From NCBI RefSeq assembly GCF_007678255.1, contig NZ_VEED01000005.1, forward strand, positions 124,001 through 188,000: a stretch of DNA of 64,000 nucleotides, in the 5' to 3' direction. The stretch is from Bacillus sp. X1(2014). GTDB lineage: Bacteria > Bacillota > Bacilli > Bacillales_B > DSM-18226. A model generated the notes under the pieces. It saw only the letters and a list, made by a program, of their open reading frames with translations, was not told where the DNA came from and searched no databases. A program made the translations under genes and the position numbers. Positions 17,440 to 25,474 of this stretch are shown in pieces; position 1 is the first letter of the stretch, and each line of letters opens with the position of its first letter.

Positions 17440-18363
17440 GTGGAAATTCAGGCATTGTTAATCACATTCCGGGAAGTGTTAGAGGCCTTATTAATTGTAG
17501 GAATCATTACAACCTATCTTAAAAGAGTAGATCATAAGCAGTACACAAAATATGTTTGGATGGGGGCAGGTCTTGCCGTATTGGCAAGTATCGGAGTAGC
17601 CCTATTATTCCAAATTGTATTTACAGGTTTTGCAGCCATGGGAAGCGAAATGTATCTAAAAATAGGAATTATGCTTGTATCTACAGTTTTACTTACCCAA
17701 ATGGTTTTCTGGATGGCTAGTCACAGTCGTGATATAAAAGGGAATATGGAAGGAAAAATGAATAAGTTTATTTCCGCTGGAAATGTTGTGGGTATGGTCG
17801 TCCATTCCTTTCTTGTTGTTCTACGAGAAGGTGTGGAAACGGTATTCTTCTTTGCCGCCATTACTGGAGGAAACATCGGTGCCGCCATGGAAGGCTGGGG
17901 TGCGATTACAGGTGTAGTCATAGCTGTTATCGTTTCCTATTTGTTCTTTAAAGGAACAATGAGGATTCCATTAAGCAGCTTCTTTAAATTAACAGGAGCT
18001 TTTATTATTCTTATTTCAGCCGGACTGTTGGTTCAAGCTATATCCATGATGCAGGATATTAACATCATTGGAAGTGTCCTGCCGCATGTGTATGATCTTA
18101 CCTGGTTTTTGCCGGAGCATCCTATTGATTATACTCATTATCTTCGTGATACTGGGACAGCACCCATACTTTCAGGAGATATTGGAGTTTTCTTGAAAGC
18201 ATTATTTGGTTATTCATCAATGCCTTCGCTTGAAGAAGTTCTGGCATATATCGGATACTTTGTAGCCATTTTTCTGCTAACCTCCTCCAAACCAGTAGCA
18301 AGTCAGCGGAAAAAAGAAAATGCTTCACAGAATGGCCACATTCTTAAGACACAAGTTAAATAA
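17440..18363 (+). CDS. FTR1-family high-affinity iron permease
   Basis: A 307-residue seven-helix iron permease of the FTR1/EfeU family. Both iron-translocation REXXE motifs are present: REVLE near residue 11 (FREVLEALLI) and REGVE near 128 (LREGVETVFFF). The start is GTG with GGGGAGGAG upstream, giving MEIQALLITFREVLEALL. It is cotranscribed with the anchored protein at 16654 and is under Fur control. A separate EfeB-type peroxidase is not seen in the window; a multicopper oxidase is encoded 8 kb away but in a different unit. Confidence 0.92.
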   Translation: MEIQALLITFREVLEALLIVGIITTYLKRVDHKQYTKYVWMGAGLAVLASIGVALLFQIVFTGFAAMGSEMYLKIGIMLVSTVLLTQMVFWMASHSRDIKGNMEGKMNKFISAGNVVGMVVHSFLVVLREGVETVFFFAAITGGNIGAAMEGWGAITGVVIAVIVSYLFFKGTMRIPLSSFFKLTGAFIILISAGLLVQAISMMQDINIIGSVLPHVYDLTWFLPEHPIDYTHYLRDTGTAPILSGDIGVFLKALFGYSSMPSLEEVLAYIGYFVAIFLLTSSKPVASQRKKENASQNGHILKTQVK

Positions 18364-18372
18364 CCCTTAAAC

Positions 18373-18405
18373 AAAAAGTACAAGGCTTTTGCCTTGTACT
18401 TTTTC
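18373..18405 (+). terminator. Rho-independent terminator after the FTR1 gene
   Basis: A perfect 14-bp stem (AAAAAGTACAAGGC with its complement) has a TTTT loop. It closes the Fur-controlled unit 22 bases before the next gene. Confidence 0.93.
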
Positions 18406-18426
18406 TCTGAAAAGGAGTGTGAATGA

Positions 18427-19908
18427 ATGAAATTATCTAATCCGTTAAAAAAAAGCCTAATAGGATTAAGTATTACAGCTATAATGATTGTTTTTCTATC
18501 ACAGCTTCTTTATGTAAATCCTTATACTTCCTCATGGGACCAGGTTGATTTTTCTCTTGCTGTTACAAGATTTGATTTAATGGCTATGCAGCCGCATTTC
18601 CCTGGTTATCCTTTGTTTATTTTAGGAGGCAAATTCATTCATCTATTTGTGAATGATCCATCAGAGGCACTGACTATGTTTAACATTCTTTTTTATGCCA
18701 GTTCTGTGTTTCCAATTTATAAATTATGCAGGAGCTTTTTAAGCGGCAGTTATTCATGGCTATCGGCTGCAATCATTTATTCTAGCAGTTTTTGCATCGT
18801 CATGGTTAACCAGCCAATGTCTGAAGGGGCGGCACTTGCCGCCTTTTGGTGGTATTTGTGGAGTTTGTTTTTTGCTTTTAAGAAGACGAATTCAACATTT
18901 ATTTTGATCCCCTTAGCCATGTTAAGCCTTATGCTGGGAATTCGCCTTTCTTATCTGCCATTTTCCATCGGTATTCTTTTTCTTTTTTACCTTAAAGTTA
19001 AAGATAAAACGATTTCCAAAGTAGATTTAATTTATTACTGTCTGTTTGGCATCGCCTTTCAGGCCTGTTGGATCGTTGCTCTTATTGTTTCAGAAGGTAG
19101 TTTGATTGGTTTTATTAAGCTATCATTGGCCTTTACATCGGGGCATTTTAATGATTGGGGCGGTGCAATAGAAACATCCAAAATAAGTTTTTTGGAGAGG
19201 CTGACGAAATTCTCATGGGGGAATATTGTCTGGACTGGCATCGCTGGCAAATCTATTATCACTGTAGTTATTTTTATTTATTTTCTGATGTTTATCCTAT
19301 TTCGCAGCTATAAAAAGCAGGAACCAAAACCTAATCACCCCATTATGAATCTACTTTACCTAATGTTTTCCTGCTATTTTGTTTGGGGATTGCTTGGACA
19401 AAACATTGAAAAGGCTCGGCACGTACTTCCATTAATCATTCTGTTAATTTTCTTCATTTGTATCAATCTTTTTTCAAAAAGGGCATCATATCTGATACTA
19501 GGACTAGCGTTAATCCTCTTAGGTCATCAAGTTTGGAAAGATGTTGTATTATTAAAAGCAGAAGGAACAGAAAGTCCAGCTATCTATAAGATGGATGAAT
19601 ATATATCGAAAATGGATCAGCCTGTGATTCTTTATACATGGGAAGAAACAAGGGTACTCCAGTATTTAAATGCATCTTATACACATAAAAGACTCGAAAC
19701 GTTTGATTTTTTTAAGTCAGATTCAAAATATTACAGTGGAAGAACGATACTTCTAACGGATAAAGTAGTAAAAGGATTCCTCACACAAGGTCATTCATTG
19801 GATGGCAAAATAATAAAAGTAGCAAGCTTTCAATCAAATGAACTTTTTGATCCAGTTTATCATGATATTACTTTATTTAAATGGATAGGAAATGAAGCAG
19901 TCCATTAA
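18427..19908 (+). CDS. GT-C type polytopic membrane glycosyltransferase
   Basis: A 493-residue protein with about eleven hydrophobic segments and a short C-terminal extracytoplasmic tail. The first outer loop carries SSWDQVDF and QPHFPGYPL, which match the catalytic acidic-residue loop of GT-C (GT39/ArnT-like) enzymes that use polyprenyl-phosphate sugars as donors. It would act on the outer membrane face, taking a lipid-linked sugar made by the GT2 at 15781 and attaching it to a glycolipid or polymer. It lies directly after the FTR1 terminator and 37 bases before ugd, with which it likely forms an operon. Confidence 0.77.
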   Translation: MKLSNPLKKSLIGLSITAIMIVFLSQLLYVNPYTSSWDQVDFSLAVTRFDLMAMQPHFPGYPLFILGGKFIHLFVNDPSEALTMFNILFYASSVFPIYKLCRSFLSGSYSWLSAAIIYSSSFCIVMVNQPMSEGAALAAFWWYLWSLFFAFKKTNSTFILIPLAMLSLMLGIRLSYLPFSIGILFLFYLKVKDKTISKVDLIYYCLFGIAFQACWIVALIVSEGSLIGFIKLSLAFTSGHFNDWGGAIETSKISFLERLTKFSWGNIVWTGIAGKSIITVVIFIYFLMFILFRSYKKQEPKPNHPIMNLLYLMFSCYFVWGLLGQNIEKARHVLPLIILLIFFICINLFSKRASYLILGLALILLGHQVWKDVVLLKAEGTESPAIYKMDEYISKMDQPVILYTWEETRVLQYLNASYTHKRLETFDFFKSDSKYYSGRTILLTDKVVKGFLTQGHSLDGKIIKVASFQSNELFDPVYHDITLFKWIGNEAVH

Positions 19909-19945
19909 GAATTAGAAGATATTCATAAAGGAAGGGAAAAATGCT

Positions 19946-21298
19946 TTGAAAAAAATAGCCATTGCTGGTACAGGGTATGTTGGACTTGTCACAGGGGTGT
20001 GTTTAGCGGAGATCGGCCATGATGTCATTTGTGTGGATCGTGACCCTCAAAAAATAAATACACTTCTTAAAGGCGAAGCAACCTTCTATGAACCGGGATT
20101 AGAAGAGTTAATGAAAAACAATCTCGAGGCAGGCAGACTTTCGTTTACAACTAGTCCCTTTATCGGTTATCAGGATGCAGATATCATCATGATCACAGTT
20201 GGAACACCAAATGATAAAAATGGTTCTCTTGATTTACAATATATTGAACAGATTTCAAAAGAAATTGGCAGAACGATAACTAGAAATAATATTCTAATTG
20301 TAACGAAAAGCACGGTACCATTAGGAACAAATGAGAAAATTAAAGAGTGGATTCAGTCTGAATTGCGTTCACCCTATTGTTTTCATTTAGCTGCCAATCC
20401 AGAATTCCTTAGGCAGGGTGCTGCCGTTTATGATACTTTCCATGGAGACCGTATCATAATCGGATCCGACAGCAAGGAAGCGATCCATACATTGGAAGAG
20501 TTATATAAACCATTGCACATTCCTATTATTAAAACAGATACAAAAAGTGCGGAATTGATTAAAATTGCCTCCAATTCATTTTTAGCCTTAAAAATTGGCT
20601 ATGTAAATGCTCTTTCTGGTATTTGTGAACAAATAGGTGGAAATATTGAAGAAATCAGCCGAGGGATGGGGATGGATACAAGAATTGGAACCTCATTTCT
20701 AAATGCTGGAGTAGGTTTTGGAGGCTCTTGTCTGCCAAAAGATACGAAGGAACTTATTCATTTAGCAAATGAAGTTGGAGAACCAATAAGACTTTTAGAT
20801 GAGGTTATGGAAATTAATAAAAGGCAAGAATTAAGGCTAATCGACAAAGCATTAGATCGGTTTAAAAGCTTAAAGGGAAAAAAGGTCGCACTGTTAGGGC
20901 TATCATTCAAGCCTAATACTGACGATGTCCGTGAGTCTGTTTCTATCAAGTTGGCAAAAAGGTTGGTGATGGAGGGAGCAATCGTCACTGCCTATGATCC
21001 TGTTGCAATAATCAATGCAAAAAGAGAAATTGGAGAAATAATTTCATATTCTGATACATTGGAGCAAGCATTGATGAATGCGGATCTTGCGTTCATTGGA
21101 ACGGAATGGGAAGAGATTAAAAATATTCCTATAAATATGTTTTCTGAATGGATGACAGAGCCAGTTATTTTTGATGGCAGAAATTGCTTTCAGCTTGATG
21201 CTATGAAAGGCTTCCCTGTTGAATACCATTCAATCGGGCGACCATGTGTGATTGGGAAAGAGAACATAATAAAAACATTCGGTTTCGGCCTTGGATAG
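19946..21298 (+). CDS. ugd: UDP-glucose 6-dehydrogenase
   Basis: A 450-residue UDP-glucose dehydrogenase converting UDP-glucose to UDP-glucuronate with two NAD. The Rossmann motif AGTGYVGLVTG is at the N-terminus, the catalytic Cys is in GFGGSCLPKDTKEL (about residue 262), and the C-terminal NAD/UDP-binding domain begins at LGLSFKPNTDDVRES. The start is TTG with AAAGGAAGG upstream, since the earlier ATG runs into a stop. It supplies the substrate for the epimerase at 12441. B. subtilis homologues (TuaD) serve teichuronic acid synthesis, but no Tua polymer genes are seen here. Confidence 0.94.
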   Translation: MKKIAIAGTGYVGLVTGVCLAEIGHDVICVDRDPQKINTLLKGEATFYEPGLEELMKNNLEAGRLSFTTSPFIGYQDADIIMITVGTPNDKNGSLDLQYIEQISKEIGRTITRNNILIVTKSTVPLGTNEKIKEWIQSELRSPYCFHLAANPEFLRQGAAVYDTFHGDRIIIGSDSKEAIHTLEELYKPLHIPIIKTDTKSAELIKIASNSFLALKIGYVNALSGICEQIGGNIEEISRGMGMDTRIGTSFLNAGVGFGGSCLPKDTKELIHLANEVGEPIRLLDEVMEINKRQELRLIDKALDRFKSLKGKKVALLGLSFKPNTDDVRESVSIKLAKRLVMEGAIVTAYDPVAIINAKREIGEIISYSDTLEQALMNADLAFIGTEWEEIKNIPINMFSEWMTEPVIFDGRNCFQLDAMKGFPVEYHSIGRPCVIGKENIIKTFGFGLG

Positions 21299-21312
21299 AG
21301 ATAAGGCTTGCA

Positions 21313-21349
21313 TTGAAAAATTAAAGATTTTACACTACAATATGTAATG
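21313..21349 (+). promoter_or_regulatory. Promoter and operator of the BlaI/M56 pair
   Basis: TTGAAA (21313-21318) and TACAAT (21336-21341) have a 17-base spacer. The -10 is embedded in ACACTAC-AATAT-GTAATGG (21332-21350), a degenerate copy of the operator found twice before the DoxX gene. Autoregulation by the BlaI-type repressor is expected. Confidence 0.78.
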
Positions 21350-21365
21350 GAAGGGAGGATGTTAA

Positions 21366-21782
21366 ATGACAGTCAATAATTTTCGTTTTGACCAAGAAGG
21401 GCTTAATCGTTTTTTCGGTCCGCTAGAATCTAAAATAATGGACATTCTATGGGACGGCAATGAAAAGAGTATAAAGGACGTTCAACAAAAATTAGAAAAC
21501 GAAAAACCCCTCAACTTTAATACGGTCATGACCGTTATGAACCGTCTTGTCGATAAAAACATCCTTACGAAAAGATTGGAAGGAAGAACATCTCTCTTTA
21601 AACCAATAAAGACCAAAGAGGATTTTATTAGCGACCAATCAAAAAAACTAACAGATAACCTTTTGGACGAATTTGGCGGATTAGTGGTTAATCATATGCT
21701 CGATTCTTTAAATGAAGTGGATGATCATTTACTTCTGAAACTGGAACAAAAAATTGAACAATTAAAAAAGGGCCGAAAGTAA
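21366..21782 (+). CDS. BlaI/MecI/CopY-family transcriptional repressor
   Basis: A 138-residue winged-helix repressor of the BlaI family. The N-terminal domain has LESKIMDILWDGNEKSIKDV and FNTVMTVMNRLVDKNILTKR, the usual recognition helix region. The C-terminal dimerisation segment (about 90-138) carries the protease-sensitive hinge region in homologues. AGGGAGG precedes ATG. It is followed at two bases by an M56 protease gene, its likely antirepressor. No beta-lactamase or copper ATPase is adjacent, so its targets are likely the genes with the same operator: itself and doxX-bdbD. Confidence 0.9.
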   Translation: MTVNNFRFDQEGLNRFFGPLESKIMDILWDGNEKSIKDVQQKLENEKPLNFNTVMTVMNRLVDKNILTKRLEGRTSLFKPIKTKEDFISDQSKKLTDNLLDEFGGLVVNHMLDSLNEVDDHLLLKLEQKIEQLKKGRK

Positions 21783-21783
21783 T

Positions 21784-22641
21784 ATGATCTGGAAACATAA
21801 ATCAACTGCCGTTTTAGGATTAGCCCTTTTCTTTGCGATTATTTTGTTTGTTCAAATGGCTATGTTTCTAGTTAATATCTTATTTGGCCCATTAGAGCTA
21901 TTTAATATCTTTAATTTTTGCATTAGCTTATTTGAAAAAGGTACGTTTGCCTACTATGCCATCTTAATAATTGTGAATGCGTATATTTTCTATACAGTTT
22001 TCATGATTTGTAAAAAGGTCGTACAGCAAATCCTTGTTTTACATTCATTTCAAAATAAAATTCAACTACTTATGAATAAAGATAAATCCAAACAATTGAA
22101 TCAAATCTTTAACAGAAAAAATGATGATATCCTTGTGATCAATCACAAAGATCCGTTGGCATTTACATTTGGGTTTTCGAACCCAGTAATTGTCCTTTCT
22201 ACAACACTAATTGAAATGTTAGATGCAAAGGAATTAGAAGCAGTCATTTACCATGAGACTTCGCACCAAAGGTATTATGATGGAATTAAGGTATTTATTT
22301 TACAAATGATCTCAGAATCGATATGGTATATCCCTCTTACGAGATGGTCCTATCAGAATTATCGGATTATGATTGAACTAGTTGCAGATGAGTATGCGAT
22401 TAATCGAATGGGTTCAGAACTTGGATTAGGCAGTGCTCTTTTAAAGTTAATTAAGAAGCAGCTGAAGGTTAATTCAAATCTAACTCCAGCTATAGTCCAT
22501 TTTGCAGATAGTACAATCGATTATAGGCTTCAGCAATTGATTAATCCGCAGCAATCAATTCCGGTTAAAGTAGAGACACGAACAATTGTCATCTCTTTAA
22601 ATGTATTTATTTTAATATTATTGCTATTAGTTATTGCCTAA
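21784..22641 (+). CDS. M56 (BlaR1-type) membrane zinc metalloprotease
   Basis: A 285-residue integral membrane gluzincin. Membrane helices lie at about 8-30 and 55-80, then the zinc motif HETSH (YHETSHQRYYDG, about residue 157), the third ligand region ELVADEYAI (about 201), and a final helix at 262-285. It lacks the extracellular penicillin-binding sensor domain of BlaR1, so the signal must be sensed by the membrane part or a partner. In the family the protease cleaves its cognate BlaI repressor. It is coupled to the BlaI-type gene upstream. Confidence 0.86.
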   Translation: MIWKHKSTAVLGLALFFAIILFVQMAMFLVNILFGPLELFNIFNFCISLFEKGTFAYYAILIIVNAYIFYTVFMICKKVVQQILVLHSFQNKIQLLMNKDKSKQLNQIFNRKNDDILVINHKDPLAFTFGFSNPVIVLSTTLIEMLDAKELEAVIYHETSHQRYYDGIKVFILQMISESIWYIPLTRWSYQNYRIMIELVADEYAINRMGSELGLGSALLKLIKKQLKVNSNLTPAIVHFADSTIDYRLQQLINPQQSIPVKVETRTIVISLNVFILILLLLVIA

Positions 22642-22717
22642 TAAGGATTGGAGGTTAAGTCCAATCCTTTATTTAATTAAGTAGTTAATAGATTAATTGA
22701 TAGAGAAGTATTATCAC

Positions 22718-22819
22718 TTGACCATTTGCAACAGCTTACACTACAATGAGTAGTGTTAAATGGGTTTTTTTGTGTAAATGAGTGAATTTTTTACTCTTTT
22801 ACACTACGATTTGTAGTGG
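22718..22819 (+). promoter_or_regulatory. Twin promoters with two BlaI-type operators before doxX
   Basis: The first promoter is TTGACC (22718-22723) with TACAAT (22742-22747) inside the perfect 7-5-7 palindrome ACACTAC-AATGA-GTAGTGT (22738-22756). A second, weaker promoter has TACGAT at 22805-22810 inside ACACTAC-GATTT-GTAGTGG (22801-22819). The same half-sites occur before the BlaI-type gene, so one repressor probably controls both units. Confidence 0.77.
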
Positions 22820-22851
22820 TGAATAAACGAATGTTGAAAGGAGAAAGTAAA

Positions 22852-23256
22852 TTGAAAAAATCAGAAGCAGGGACACTCATTCTAAGGATATTTTTAGGGT
22901 TATCTTTTTTTATTCATGGATTTTCAAAGTTTCAAAGTGGCATCGAAAATACTGTAGGTTGGTTTGATAGTATAGGAATTCCAGGTTTTATGGGGTACAT
23001 AGTCGCTATTATTGAATTAGTTGGGGGTTTGTTGTTAACCATCGGATTTGGAACACGATATATTGCGGCCCTTTTTGTTTTCATCATGATAGGAGCTATT
23101 TTAAAAGTAAAATTAGCAGCCGGTTTCATGGGGAATGGACAAGGCGCTGGGTTTGAATTGGATCTTGCCTTTGCGGTCATGGCAGTATTTCTATTCCTAA
23201 ATTCAAAATCTGCTCTTTCGCTTGATTCGAAATTATTCTCAAAAAATCCACAATAA
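22852..23256 (+). CDS. DoxX family membrane protein
   Basis: A 134-residue DoxX-type protein with four hydrophobic helices. Family features include LILRIFLGLSFFIHGFSKF near the N-terminus and GIPGFMGYIVAIIELVGGLLL. The open frame extends to 22816, but AAAGGAGA just before TTG 22852 gives the likely start. DoxX proteins often work with thiol or redox enzymes at the membrane; here a DsbA-like oxidoreductase follows at 36 bases. Expression is probably released when the M56 protease cleaves the BlaI-type repressor. Confidence 0.85.
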   Translation: MKKSEAGTLILRIFLGLSFFIHGFSKFQSGIENTVGWFDSIGIPGFMGYIVAIIELVGGLLLTIGFGTRYIAALFVFIMIGAILKVKLAAGFMGNGQGAGFELDLAFAVMAVFLFLNSKSALSLDSKLFSKNPQ

Positions 23257-23292
23257 TGATTTTAATACTTAGAGAAATTAGAGGGTGAATAG

Positions 23293-23979
23293 ATGTCTCC
23301 AGGAAAAAGGAAAACAACAAAACCGAATAATCAATCATCTAAATTTATTTTCTGGGTGATTGGGTTAATCGCAGTTTGTCTCGTCGGGTTAATTTTTTTA
23401 TCAAATACGGCTAAAAAAGAAGCAATGGACTATGAGGGACAGCCATTTTTAGGGGAAAAGTCAGCCCCTGTAAAAATCGTTGAATTTGGTGATTATAAAT
23501 GCCCTTATTGCAAAAATTTTAATGATACACTACTTCCAAATATCGAAAAGGATTTTATCGATACAGGAAAAGCTTCGTTTTATTTTATGAATTATTCGTT
23601 TATCAATGTTGATTCTACTCGTTCTGCCAAATTTGCAGAAACCGTCTTTAAGGAACTAGGAAATGAAACGTTTTGGAAGTTTCATGAACTGTTATATAAA
23701 AAACAGCCTGATGATACGAAAGCGGAGCAAATGGATATCTATACGGAAGCCTTTCTTAAGGACACTTTAAGTGAAATTGTTTCTGAAGCTGAGGTAAAAC
23801 GAGTGGTCAATGCCTTTGATAATGACCAATCAAAAGAGGCTTGGGAGAAAGATATGAGTGCTGCTAATAAGTTAAGTATTACAAGCACCCCTTCCATTTT
23901 TATTAATGGTGTGAAATTTGAAGGGAACACCTATGACGATTTCAAGAAAAGGGTAAACGAAGCAGCAACTGAAGAGTGA
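23293..23979 (+). CDS. DsbA-like thiol-disulfide oxidoreductase (BdbD type)
   Basis: A 228-residue membrane-anchored thioredoxin-fold protein. One N-terminal helix (about 17-38) precedes a DsbA domain with the active site CPYC in FGDYKCPYCKNF (about residue 71), a helical insert, and the cis-Pro segment TSTPSIFINGV near residue 200. BdbD forms disulfides in exported proteins and is reoxidised by BdbC, which is not seen here. It shares an operon with doxX and thus the BlaI-type operators. Confidence 0.9.
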   Translation: MSPGKRKTTKPNNQSSKFIFWVIGLIAVCLVGLIFLSNTAKKEAMDYEGQPFLGEKSAPVKIVEFGDYKCPYCKNFNDTLLPNIEKDFIDTGKASFYFMNYSFINVDSTRSAKFAETVFKELGNETFWKFHELLYKKQPDDTKAEQMDIYTEAFLKDTLSEIVSEAEVKRVVNAFDNDQSKEAWEKDMSAANKLSITSTPSIFINGVKFEGNTYDDFKKRVNEAATEE

Positions 23980-24065
23980 TTTCTAAATCTGAAATAATTA
24001 CCTAAAAAGAAGTTACAGTTGAACCATATTTGAAAATACAAATGAATTCAGGAATACATCAAAAT

Positions 24066-24097
24066 AGGTGGTACATCGTCTTATCGATGAACCACCT
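24066..24097 (-). terminator. Hairpin terminator at the end of the copper-oxidase/ZIP/TatA operon
   Basis: A 7-bp plus 5-bp stem interrupted by one A-A mismatch (AGGTGGT/ACCACCT and CATCG/CGATG) has a 6-base loop. It lies between convergent units; the T-tract is better on the plus strand (after bdbD) than on the minus strand, so it may serve both. Confidence 0.65.
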
Positions 24098-24106
24098 CGT
24101 ATTATT

Positions 24107-24277
24107 TTATTTATTTTCCTTATCGTGATCATCATCCATGATACCTTTTGTTGACTGTTTAAATTCTTTAAGAGTAGATCCCAATGCACGACCGAGCTCA
24201 GGCAGTTTTTTCGGCCCAAAAACAATTAATGCAATCATAAATATCAATAAGGCACCACCGATTCCTATGTTTGCCAC
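24107..24277 (-). CDS. tatA: TatA twin-arginine translocase subunit, private to the oxidase operon
   Basis: A short gene of 56 codons starting at GTG 24277 with AGGAGG upstream and ending at TAA 24107-24109. The product begins [20 protein letters not shown] (one membrane helix), continues with the conserved [14 protein letters not shown] hinge and amphipathic helix, and ends in an acidic tail. This is the standard TatA/TatE layout. It is the last gene of the minus-strand operon of multicopper oxidase and ZIP transporter. Since the oxidase has a Tat signal, this TatA probably serves its export together with a TatC encoded elsewhere, for example at 31635. Confidence 0.9.
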   Translation of the reverse strand: MANIGIGGALLIFMIALIVFGPKKLPELGRALGSTLKEFKQSTKGIMDDDHDKENK

Positions 24278-24292
24278 CTTGACGCCTCCTAA

Positions 24293-25468
24293 TTATTTTA
24301 CGAAAAAAGCCGTAAAATACATGATTAATAGTCCAAGTGTAAATCCAGTAAAATTCATCCATGATACAACTGGTTCCTTATTCTTTTTTTGTTCTTCGAT
24401 CAGCATTTTGGAGATAACAAATATTACCTGTAAAATGGCACCCGCACCAATTCCTAAAAATATTGCCCCCCAAATTGGTGAAAAGATAAAACCTCCAAAC
24501 CATGTTCCCAAAATGGCGGGTGCACCAGCAATCGTTCCTAATAATACAAATGAACTAAATTTTGGTTTGCTTTTTAATAATGGAGCAGCAATCCCAATCC
24601 CCTCAGTAATATTATGCAAGGTAAAACCGATTACTAAAAAAGTACCCAATGCAGCTTCCCCGAGGGCAAAGGAAGAACCAATAGCCAATCCTTCACCAAA
24701 ATTATGAAGACCAATTCCTGTTGCCATCAATAATGAAATCCCCAGCGGTGAATAACCCGTTCGTTTTTGTCTTTGATGTTGATATTGATCAAATCCAACT
24801 AGTAAAAGAAAAGAAAGGACCGTACAAATTATCACAATCATGTTGCCCTGGAATACAGACGGTGCTTCAGCTCCTATTTCAAATCCATCAAATAACGTGC
24901 CAAAAAATAAGAATAATAGAAGTCCTACTGTGAGGGCAAGAATGGAATTAATCCAGCTTTTTTTCAAACGTTTCATAAATGGATACCACAATAATCCTAG
25001 AGTAATCGGTACAATTCCGACATAGAAGCCAATAAATCCGTAGTTCAACACATTATCCCATGAAAATTCGGGAGTTAATGTGGCTGCATCAATCACGGCT
25101 TCCGTTATGATACCATTCTCCGAAATTAATAGAATTGTATGGGGGTCACCTTCAACCCATGGATAATTAATTGTTACTTTTCCATCTTCAAACCTATTCA
25201 GTGTGGAATCTGGAGTCATCGAAAAATTCCATACAGAATCATCCACAATCACTTGAGATATGGTCAATTTTTCTGGGCCGGTATTGCTGACATTTAACTC
25301 AAATCCTGATGGTACAATTTTTGTTTGTTCCACATTTAGCACTTCAATTGGAGCAGCAGGATCTCGTTCTACTCCAGCCCCATTTTTAAATACCCAACCC
25401 AACACAAGCACTAATAGAACAAGTGGAATAAGACCTGTAATCACCCATTTTGATTTCATGGTTTTCAC
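24293..25468 (-). CDS. ZIP-family metal transporter with an N-terminal extracytoplasmic domain
   Basis: A 391-residue protein: an N-terminal membrane anchor (about 8-28), a beta-rich extracytoplasmic domain (about 35-135), then about eight membrane helices. The ZIP metal path is marked by GLHNFGEGLAIG in one helix and TLHNITEGIGIAAP in the next, both carrying the HNxxEG pattern. ZIP proteins import Zn2+, Fe2+ or Mn2+. Its gene follows the multicopper oxidase by only 6 bases, suggesting coupled oxidation and transport of a metal, or loading of copper. The extracytoplasmic domain is an unusual addition. Confidence 0.85.
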   Translation of the reverse strand: MKTMKSKWVITGLIPLVLLVLVLGWVFKNGAGVERDPAAPIEVLNVEQTKIVPSGFELNVSNTGPEKLTISQVIVDDSVWNFSMTPDSTLNRFEDGKVTINYPWVEGDPHTILLISENGIITEAVIDAATLTPEFSWDNVLNYGFIGFYVGIVPITLGLLWYPFMKRLKKSWINSILALTVGLLLFLFFGTLFDGFEIGAEAPSVFQGNMIVIICTVLSFLLLVGFDQYQHQRQKRTGYSPLGISLLMATGIGLHNFGEGLAIGSSFALGEAALGTFLVIGFTLHNITEGIGIAAPLLKSKPKFSSFVLLGTIAGAPAILGTWFGGFIFSPIWGAIFLGIGAGAILQVIFVISKMLIEEQKKNKEPVVSWMNFTGFTLGLLIMYFTAFFVK

Positions 25469-25474
25469 TCCTTT

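Noticed and set aside
24138..24707. Long plus-strand open frame opposite the ZIP and tatA genes
   Set aside because: It has no ribosome binding site and no family motif, and its low-complexity Pro/Asn/Ile composition is typical of the reverse frame of membrane-protein genes; the minus-strand genes have clear motifs.
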